Assembly: GCF_036588685.1 (NCBI RefSeq)
Contig: NC_086375.1
Location: 39,640,566 to 39,704,565, forward strand
DNA: 64,000 bases
Direction of reading: 5' to 3'
Source: Mytilus trossulus
Lineage: Eukaryota > Mollusca > Bivalvia > Mytilida > Mytilidae
Shown in pieces: positions 55,811-64,000 of this stretch. Numbering within the stretch: the stretch's first letter is position 1; each line of letters opens with the position of its first letter. A program made the position numbers and the translations under genes. The notes under the pieces were generated by a model. It was not told the origin of the DNA and searched no databases. It saw only the letters and a program-made list of their open reading frames with translations.

Positions 55811-58317
55811 ACAGTTCACTTGTTATATTTGTTCAGCATCTATCTTGTTTAAAAAAACTTTAAACCACAAAAAGAGATTCTTTACCTTGACATAATGAAA
55901 AATTTAATAAATGGTCAACCAATGAATTAAGAAATCTAGGTTGTAGCTTGATAAAAGATATAAAACACTTTTAGAGTTGTTTGTTATACTCTAAAGGCAG
56001 CTAACATATCAAGAATCAATACATTCTGCTGAATAGAAGCCTTAAAGTTATAATTTTGGATCAATTTTTATAGATATTTCTACCTTTTTTACAGAGTTAT
56101 CTCCCATTTCAATACAAATCTCCATAGGAATTTTAAAATCTTGTTTATTTAGTCTTCCTTAAATAAGATCTTGTTGGACTTTTTTCTGTGAATATTTGGG
56201 GCATAATGCTAAAGATTAAAACTTTAAAATGTTCTGTTGCAATTACCTTAAGGTGAAATTTATGCTAGATTGGCTGGACTATTAATCTTGTTCACTGACC
56301 CATAAAAAGGGGCCAAGGTCAGGTGAAAAAGTTCTGACCGGTTTGAGGACCTTGTCATGTATACTAAATATAGTATCATATTACTCATAAGAGAGAAATT
56401 AACATTACAAACATATTAACTTCTTTATTAAATAGTCTGAAACATGAAAATGATGTCAAGAACAATGGACATTTGACAGACCAAAACTTCATATCATAAG
56501 GCATCTAGGTCTTCAACCTTCAGCAAAATATAAAGCATGAAAGGAGTTAATTAAAGACTTTGTTACCACTGATCAATATCCCTATGACTTGCTTTTTGCA
56601 ACAGAAGTCAGAGGATTGACACCAAAAGAAACTTTTTAGTGTTGATTCCAACTGAACATTAGCAAATTGATTCTTTAACCCTCACCCACCAAAAAAACCA
56701 ACCAATGCTTAATACCATTTAATGTTAATTTTGTTTCCAGCTGACTAATTTAAGAAATCTTCACCTTCAGTGCTTACACTTTGATTATAAAATACTTAAT
56801 GTAATGGGAGTATAATGAACACATGGATATGTTTATATTACTTGCCAGTACAATGTATATGCCATCTTTGTCAATTTGTTATTTGCTTAAAGTAACATCC
56901 AGTGCAATTTAAAGATGATCTTGAAATATAATATATCTGAAAATCTATGAACTATTTCTACTGTATCAATCTAAGTCATTCTGTTCAAATTTTGTAACTA
57001 TTTCCATGTATTTGTGTATACCTTACAATATGCCAGTTTCTTGCATTTAAGAATTCTTGCATATAAACTCACAGTCAGGTCTGAAGATGGCACGAAGGCA
57101 AATCTTTTGCCATTATCCATGCCAGGGGCAGTTCAAATTTCCTGCTACCTTATAGATGTATTGTTATTGTTTTTGTCTAGAAAATGCATGAAATACTTGC
57201 CACTGGCCCTTTAGCAAACATCAGTAAAGCATCCAATATAAGAATAAAACTAAAGTTAAAATTGACAATTTGTTTCAGATGGGAATCTTAATTTAGGATG
57301 ACATAGACTAAATGGTGAGTAAAGCTTCCATGAGTCACTGAGCAAATGCTTCAAATGGTATTTGTGAATTCAGCTCCTGATAAAATTTCAAACGAATACT
57401 GTATACCTGGAAGAGATTTGCAGTCAACATTATAATGTGAATTTTACGCCACATAAATTCATTGTACTAGGCCATGCAACACTAGTAATGAAAACAGCCA
57501 ATAGCTAACTCTCCAATATAAGGCCTGATCTGTATCAAAATCCTAACATGAAAAACAACCCAATTAAGCCAATGTGTCCCATGTCTGTTTAAATACTAAA
57601 ACATACAAACAAAACATTCACATATTCAACAATTTTTTAATAATTTCCAAACTCAATTCTACAAACTGTATAAATATAACTACAATAAAGATAAACAATA
57701 AATAAGAATATCTGATAGTAAATATAAATTTCAGATCACAGGAAAATCTTATGCCAATAGGGGCAATGTATAGTACATATATGTATATAGACATTGTATA
57801 TTTATTTACTCTGACTACAATACATATATCAAAAATATATTTGCAATGAAAACGAAATTAAACATACAAAGCTTGTATTGCACAAAAAAACCCATGAATA
57901 CTTCAAACATTATGTTGGAATATTAAGGTCCTTATTTGACCCAAAATATAGGGCAAATATTGAAAATCAACATATACAGTTTTATAAACTGTTGAAAGTA
58001 AAACATCTTAAAGTTAAGTTGTATTCAGGAAATTGAGAAAACTTATTACATGCCATGTGTAACTTGTAAAGATTACACATTATAAAGTTTTCTATAAGCA
58101 ATATTACCGTACCAGTACATGTACACTTGCACAGAATATTCAAATTAGCACCATCATGAACAATTTGTATTATTTCTCAATTTTTTTATTTTTTTATTTC
58201 TAAAAACACCTAATATAACGAAAGATTATTTATCTTTCTAGAAGAATGGGTTTGGGAGTCACCCCCTTCCAAATTAATTTCAAAAATCCTTAATAATGAA
58301 ACTTTCAATACAACACA
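55811..58317. other. Intergenic DNA between TCTP and the NEK gene
   Basis: AT-rich, with no exon recognised. The 3' UTR of the minus-strand NEK gene should occupy part of the right end. Confidence 0.35.
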
Positions 58318-58616
58318 TTACTGAGATCCTTCTAATTGTAAATACTGAAAAACAAGAGGTAGGCATATGACGTCTGTCTCAGACAACATTGAATGAAATG
58401 TGTCATAATTATCATTGTTGTAAAGACATTCTCGACAAACTTCCAAAATTTCATCTAATTTTTCTTCTCCAAATATATCCCCAAGTCTCTTGAACACTTT
58501 GTTTTTTGCTGTATTTGGTGACTGTAAATAGTCCTGCAGGGACATGTATAATGCTTTGTTGATATACTTAGACATCTCTTTATCAGCAGACGACGATGTG
58601 TCCTTAGCATTGACAG
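58318..58616 (-). CDS. NEK last exon, C-terminal helical module
   Basis: It encodes 'AVNAKDTSSSADKEMSKY' to 'QYLQLEGSQ' and TAA at 58320-58318. Acceptor 'gtcttttcag'. The helical part ('FKRLGDIFGEEKLDEILEVC', 'FHSMLSETDVICLPLVF') looks conserved and recalls the short C-terminal modules of NEK1/NEK5-type kinases. That likeness is inference. Confidence 0.82.
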
Positions 58617-61600
58617 CTGAAAAGACCTCATAGTATTAGCAACTCATAATTAACATTCAGAGAAAATATGCATAAATTAATACTGTAAATTCAGAAATTA
58701 TTGCCAGATTATTATTATAGTGAATAATGGGACTGGGTGAGTATCGCAATAATTAAAACTCGATCACATTCTGAAATCAGACACATATATTCATGATTTT
58801 TGTATTCACCTTTTCAAGTTTACTAGAACACACCCGCGAAATCGCGGGCTTTCAGAGCGTAGTTTAAGGTATGTAAAGTGTTGTTGGACGAATTTTGTAA
58901 ATTATTGAATGACTGGAAAATTTCAGCAAAAGTAGTATAAGATAAAGTCATAGGTTATTGGGGACAGGAAAATGTTTTTTTTTTTTTATCCCTCTTCCTT
59001 TATTTCCAATATTCCCATTTTTTGGTTTTCTATCAATTTCAATATGAACATACATTTAGTATGTTATGAACATTCAAGTAAGGAGCCTGTAATTCAGTGG
59101 TTGTTGTTTGTTTATGTGTTACATAATTGTTTTTCGTTCATTTTTTTGTACATAAATAAGGCCGCTAGTTTTCTGGTTTGAATTATTTTATGAATATTTT
59201 TAGCGCTTATCTGTATATTATGAACATTCATTACTATATAAATATAGTGTATTTACTTTCAATTCTAGGTTTACTAATCCGATCCATAGTGGTCATTGAT
59301 ATAGTATACAGACCCTCTCCATTTAATAAACTCTGTGACAGCCGTGGATAGTAAACTTAAAACTGATAACAAATATAATTCTGAAAATACACTTTATTCT
59401 TTGTATATGTATGTTCAAAGTATAGAGAAAAACGTAAACCGGAAGTCTAATTTGACTTAAAATTTCGTCCAATGACGGGGCAATATCCGGATGTCTTTTT
59501 TCTCGTTTTTCTCCAAAAATAACTCAATCTGAATAATCATATGAATGGATGACAAATGGCACTATGCACTGTACCTATAGGACACAGAGGCCTGTTGATC
59601 AATTAATTGTGGAAAGAAGAGAAGCGACACCAAAAATGAGGTCTTCTCGTTTAATAGTATAGATATCACAATAATAATTCTCACATTAGAAAAAGTTTTG
59701 TTTTTTAATTCATATCCACTGAATCAAATTGTACTAGTGTTTGCAAATTGTGTTGTTCTAATTTAAAATGTTAACAAATAGCAATTACCACCTCATAATG
59801 TAGTACATGACATTTTAAATAAAAAAGAAGATGTGGTATGATTGCCAATGAGACAACTCTTCACAAGAGACCAAATTGACAGAAATTTTCTTTTTAGTTT
59901 CCACTTTCTTTTATTTAAGGTGGTACCAAACACATTGACTTAGTGAAATTTGTTTCGTTTGATTTTCATAAAATTTTGACAAAATATTTACTCTGATCCT
60001 TTTTTATACAAAAATATAAAAATTTCAAAGACCTTGAACCACACACTTTTTTGGAAAATTTTCATTGGGTATATAGCAGTTTGACAAATACTAATTTTGA
60101 TAATTGAGAAGCTTAGTATTTCTATAACAATACATTGTGATTTAAAGGATAAGCTGATTTTTACAGAGTTATCTCCCTGTAGTGTTTAGGTATTCCATTA
60201 AACATGCTTATTTTCAAACTACAAAACAAAGAATCATCATATCATAAAACTTTTAACATTTTCTGCTGAACCATATGCTAAGCACTACCTTAAAATTAAT
60301 ATTTGTATTCCTTACCAGAAATTGAATTATCAAGGGATCCAGAAGGTGGCTTTTTAACTAAAAATGTATCTGATTCAGATTTTTTCTTTTTATTTAAGGA
60401 TGATGAACTGTCTCCAACATTTAATGTTTCCTTTTCATTCCTGATGGCATCATATGAGCATGACCTTCTTATAACCTTTGGATCTTCTGAGGCAGTGTTG
60501 GGTACAACCAAACATCCCTCTGACCCAGAAACTCTACGATAATTTTTATCTACTGTAGGCCTTCTTTGAAGTTTAGCAGTGGTTTTAGGACGATTATCAA
60601 TTCCAGGTCTTTGATTATTCTCAACTGATTTTCTTCGGTCATTCCCTCTTAATGCCTTTTGACCATTTTCAATTGATGCTCTTTTGCCACTTTCAATTGA
60701 AGACCTTCTACTTTTTTCTACAGACTCTCTTCTTCCCTTTTCCATGGACACTCTTCTGTTTTCCTTTGAAAACTTCAAATTACTTTCAATTGAAGCTCTT
60801 CTGCTATTCTCTACTGAATGCCTTCTACCATTATCTACTGATTCTCTCCTTCCCTTCTCCAGAGACATTCTTTTTAGATTACTTTCAATTGAAGCTCTTC
60901 TATGACTTCCATTAGACATCCTCCGTCCATTTTCCATTGGACCTCTGCCTCCATTTTCTACAGACACTCTTTTAGCTACATTGACAACAGTTTGCTGACT
61001 TTCCTCCAGGGAGGCCAACACTAAGCTAGCATCACTGAATACTTCATCATCAATGCTTTCATCGACAGTGGTATTTTCTTGTTCTTTATTGCTATCAGAA
61101 GGATGTGACGACTGTCTACTTTCTCTTTCTATATTTCTGTATAAAACTGATCTAACACATTCTTCCTGAAAGGAAAAGTAATCATCTTATGAGAAATACA
61201 ACATAATAAAAGAGTTTGAAAAATTCTTAGGAAAATTGTCATAAAAATCAAAATCCCAATATAATATGTTATACCAAAACTGACTACTTTCCATGTGAAG
61301 TAGTGAGTGAGAACTACAATCCTATCTCAATCATGGCATTTTTCCATGGTGTACAATACAAAATGTGTATTTCATAAATGATTTTTAGATTATATATGTA
61401 TATTTACAAATCTTTTTCTGATGACTTTAACTGCAAACAAATATGTTCTTAGTAACACAATCTTGAAAAGTTGCCATTTTGTATACACTCATTAGAACTG
61501 CCAGAAAAGATGATGACATATAAATTGAATTTAAAAAAAATAAATCTGAGATCAAACATTTCTTGTGTGCGCACAAAAGTAATTTAACTTTTTATTTATG

Positions 61601-64000
61601 TGCAATTTTGAAACATTTCCCTCAAAATTTTTGGTTTCAATTTAAATAAGCATTGGCTTCTGTTTTTTACTCTAGATCAGGTTGTTGTCTCTTTGACATA
61701 TTTCCCCATTTCCATTCGATATTTTATATGATAATGATTCGTGTGTTGTTTGAAAATTTCATGCTACTTTTTTGTTTTTCTTACCTTAAACTGTTTGCAT
61801 TTGTCTTTTTCATCTGTTGAAACAGAAGATCTTTGCTGAGAGACAATTCTTTTTATCCTTGGAGTAGCCAATGAAAATCTTCGGAATTTAGGATATTTCA
61901 CTTGATAGGTCTTATTACCAATAAGCCGCCTAGGATCTATCTACAACAAAAATATCTTTATATTTATAGTATAAATAGTTGCTTCAATCAAATACATTAA
62001 CGTTTTAGAGCAGTTGCTTGGCTATGATAGTTGTGTTCCTTATATGTGACGTCATCAGACAAGGTAACTTTTTTCATGACGTCACAATGGGAAAATCAGA
62101 AAAAATAAAGAAAAATTTACATCATAACTAGATTTTAACCAAATATTTGTAGAGAACAGATATTTCACTAGTTAAGAGAAAGATTTCTCTAAAGACAATC
62201 AATAAATGCAAAAAATAGCATAAAAGTTAAAGAAGAGATATTTTAATCCGATTCCAAGTTCAATTATATTTTTGTGATATTTACATTTTCTTTATCAGAC
62301 ATCCAGTCAATGCTATTCTTTTTGGGGCTAGGACATTCTGCTCTAATACTTGGTCGTCTGGTAAACTTCTCCTGGACTTGTATGCTACGTAATGGGTCAC
62401 TCTGCTTTCTAACCGCCTGGTCCTGATTATCTTTTGATACAAAGTTCATTGACTTCTTGACATTCTTTTCTTCTTTTTTCATTGGTTTAATATTATCTGA
62501 CCCCGATCTTCTTCTGATTGTTTTATTCTCAGAATTACTGGAAAACCGTCTCACAGCTAGTGTTGGTATTTTTCTTTTGATTGGTTCATATCTTTGTACA
62601 AATGTCTTCAAAGGTGAAAAATTCAAAGCTTCATTTGCTGAAAGTCTTTTATCTGGGTCTTTGTCAAGTAATCTGGTACACAGGTATCTTATGGTGGTAC
62701 CAAAGTGACTAAAATAGAAAGTAAATGTCATTGCCATATCATGCAATACTCAGATAAGTTTACTTTCATCAATATTCTTGTTCTCAGACCTTTTAATTAT
62801 CAATGCTTATGGTTGCTAAGCACATGGTTATGTTTTAAACTTTGGTTAAAATCTTAACTTATGTCTAAAATATTTCTTGCCTTTCCTTTTTATAATCAGA
62901 CAAAATTATTTAGTAAATGACTCATCATCAAGAGATGTTAAGGCACAATTATTGACATGTAGTTTGTATGTATTCCATAAGCATGCACACTGGCATGTAC
63001 AATGCATAATAATTTGGGTGTTTTTTTTGCAACAAAGAAAATTATCTTAAATTTTGACCAAATTTATATGGGAGATAACTCAGATAATTTACTTTCACAA
63101 TCTATTAAATTTTTGCTTGATCAAGTTTACAAGAATGTTCACAACATTTGTTTATATTTTTTTCCACATAATTTAGAGAGGTGTCATTCTGGGCATTTAA
63201 TCTTATTCTGCTTTTTAATCAATACATACTACATGTATTCTGCTTGAAAATAATTTAATCTCAGAGACATGATTTTAGAAAAAAACACCCTGACAATGAC
63301 AAAAAACAAGTCTTATTTCATACAACCTTCACTGAATCTTTGTTATATGTACTGTACCTTGGCAGAGGATCAAACTGGCCCGTCATTATCTTCATCACTA
63401 GAGAATCAAAATCCTTGGCATTGAAAGGTACATGAAGGGTACACATTTCATAAAGAACACATCCAAGGGCCCACATATCACTTTTGTGGTTATATCTGAT
63501 ACAGTTAAGTAAAAATCAACAGTGACCTGCAATGACCACCATCTTCATTGTGATTCTTATTTGTAGGGAAAAAATATGCAAAATACAGCATACTTTCAAG
63601 TGCATCTAAAATTCATCATTTATTTAAAATTTATCTATTAAACTAAAAGTAAACCTGCTGTTGTAAATTTTTATATATTTATTGGTTTAAAAAAATAAAA
63701 AAACCAATACGGCAACAACATTTTGCCATGATTTCTGAAATCACAAGTTTTCATGAATGTCTAAACTACTGATCAGATTTCTTGTTTTATTTTTGTGTAA
63801 GAATAGTTTATATTGGAAGTTATCAAATTTAGAAGTTTGTTAGTTTTAATGAAAAGTTTGTAACATTTTCTATCTGCGACCTGTTATAAATACATGTATA
63901 TTTAGTCTCTTTACTCAATTATTTATAACTATGGGAGTATCCCAAGTTTAAACATAGTCAAGGATACGGCTTTTTCTGGCATATTTCTGGGCTCAAGTAG
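58318..64000 (-). CDS. NEK-family serine/threonine kinase, 3' part
   Basis: Six minus-strand exons fit in phase: 64000-63968 (partial), 63495-63358, 62708-62285, 61940-61785, 61165-60316 and 58616-58318. The reading starts inside the kinase domain at the activation-segment end 'YLSPEICQKKP' (the P-E of the APE box), then 'YNHKSDMWALGCVLYEMCTL' (Asp of subdomain IX), 'SLVMKIMTGQFDPLPS' and 'LDKDPDKRLSANEAL' (Arg of subdomain XI). 'YLSPEI' and 'YN.KSD.WALGC' are typical of NEKs of the NEK1/3/4/5 group. The ATP-binding lobe lies beyond the window. A long basic, Ser-rich tail follows, with an array of about a dozen 'RR.S' basophilic phosphorylation motifs, then a C-terminal helical module 'RLGDIFGEEKLDEILEVCRE' ending 'YLQLEGSQ'. 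NEKs act in mitosis, centrosome and cilium control. Which paralogue this is cannot be settled here. Confidence 0.88.
58826..59668 (+). repeat. Dispersed element with 'cccgcgaaatcgcggg' start, in the last NEK intron
   Basis: It starts 'ctagaacacacccgcgaaat' with a perfect palindrome 'cccgcgaaatcgcggg' and ends 'tctcgtttaatagtatagat', a boundary pair that I recall from bivalve and other invertebrate repeats. A reverse-oriented family-1 fragment (59076-59180) is inserted or embedded. No ORF. Confidence 0.6.
59076..59180 (-). repeat. Family 1 dispersed repeat, reverse orientation
   Basis: The complement of 'ggagcctgtaattcagtggt', 'tgtttgtttatgtgttacat' and 'tttttcgttcattttttt' matches the 37.3-kb copy ('accactgaattacaggctcc'). 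Confidence 0.75.
59820..59885 (+). repeat. Family 1 dispersed repeat, start only
   Basis: 'aaagaagatgtggtatgatt' and 'gccaatgagacaactcttca' match the 5' end of the copy at 37127. Confidence 0.75.
60316..61165 (-). CDS. NEK tail exon with RRxS repeat array
   Basis: The 850-nt exon starts 'EECVRSVLYRNIERESRQ', has an acidic stretch ('TTVDESIDDEVFSDASLVL'), then a degenerate repeat of about 7-16 residues with core 'RR-x-S-(I/V/M)-E' ('RRASIESNLKRMSLEKGRR', 'ESVDNGRRHSVENSRRASIE' and so on) over about 120 residues (roughly 60520-60950). A second part follows with 'VIRRSCSYDAIRNEKE'. Acceptor 'ttttcctttcag', donor TCTG|gtaagg. Each unit is a consensus for basophilic kinases such as PKA. Confidence 0.85.
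61672..61725 (+). repeat. Dispersed repeat family 3 fragment
   Basis: 'caggttgttgtctctttgac' and 'atatttccccatttccattc' match the blocks at 9485-9598 and 51290-51425. It lies in a NEK intron. Confidence 0.65.
61785..61940 (-). CDS. NEK tail exon
   Basis: It encodes 52 codons, 'IDPRRLIGNKTYQVKYPKFR' to 'KCKQFK', between acceptor 'ttgttgtag' and donor AAG|gtaaga. It is basic, with 'FRRFSLATP' and 'QQRSSVST' as possible phosphosites. Confidence 0.8.
62285..62708 (-). CDS. NEK exon: end of kinase domain and start of tail
   Basis: It begins 'HFGTTIRYLCTRLLDKDPDK' after acceptor 'tctattttag', completes the kinase fold, and continues into a basic tail ('RRFSSNSENKTIRRRSGS', 'KFTRRPSIRAECPSPKK'). 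The donor is AAAT|gtaaat. Ends in phase 0. Confidence 0.88.
63358..63495 (-). CDS. NEK kinase exon, subdomain IX-X
   Basis: It encodes 'YNHKSDMWALGCVLYEMC' to 'GQFDPLP' plus two bases, with acceptor 'actgtatcag' and donor CAAG|gtacag. 138 nt. Confidence 0.9.
63968..64000 (-). CDS. NEK exon with SPE (APE) motif, cut by the window edge
   Basis: Encodes 'YLSPEICQKKP' with the last Pro split between exons (CC|A). The donor is GCC|gtatcc. Confidence 0.82.

Noticed and set aside
60303-60915. Plus-strand open frames of up to 87 codons
   Set aside because: They are antisense shadows of the Ser/Arg-rich NEK tail exon on the minus strand.

Overview
The window is nuclear DNA from a bivalve mollusc, most probably a mussel of the Mytilus group. 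The evidence is an AT-rich sequence with long GT-AG introns, a TCTP gene of animal type, a NEK-family kinase, and many dispersed repeats that I recognise from memory as characteristic of mussel genomic DNA (for example the module ending in a short 'ccccatttccattct' block, and a module ending in 'gtggcggggttaaacatgtt'). No database was available, so the species call is an inference. There are four spliced genes supported by phase-consistent exons, and between them a dense set of transposable elements, several visibly young. Layout. 0-9.5 kb: AT-rich, gene-poor DNA with a minus-strand CR1/L2-type LINE (about 3289-6750). A 1.9-kb LTR element with two identical 214-bp LTRs lies inside its reverse transcriptase ORF. 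9.6-16.5 kb: a tyrosine-recombinase retrotransposon of Ngaro type with split direct repeats (A1 - gag, RT/RNase H, recombinase, SGNH hydrolase - B1 A2 B2). It is itself split by a 622-bp inverted-repeat element. 16.5-22.6 kb: gene-poor DNA with two near-complete palindromic elements. 22.6-29.4 kb: a five-exon minus-strand gene for a protein I do not recognise. It has a beta-rich N-terminal region, two SUMO consensus sites and a C-terminal SUMO-interaction-like motif. A 736-bp tandem duplication has copied part of its third exon. 30-35 kb: dispersed repeats and a CpG-bearing, promoter-like stretch. 35.2-41.5 kb: a two-exon plus-strand gene for a putative secreted precursor. 42-45 kb: palindromes and dispersed repeats. 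45.8-52.8 kb: the complete six-exon TCTP (TPT1) gene, 171 aa, with a 2-kb dispersed repeat in intron 4. 53-58 kb: tandem and dispersed repeats. 58.3-64.0 kb: the 3' part of a NEK-family kinase gene on the minus strand, whose N-terminal kinase exons lie beyond the right edge. How the parts relate. The host genes look unrelated to one another: a growth/translation-linked TCTP, a mitotic/ciliary-type kinase, a SUMO-linked unknown and a secreted precursor. The common theme is nested insertion: LTR element in LINE, inverted-repeat element in Ngaro, fold-back element in an intron followed by tandem duplication reaching into an exon. Reading frames and target duplications let the order of events be reconstructed at single-base level.
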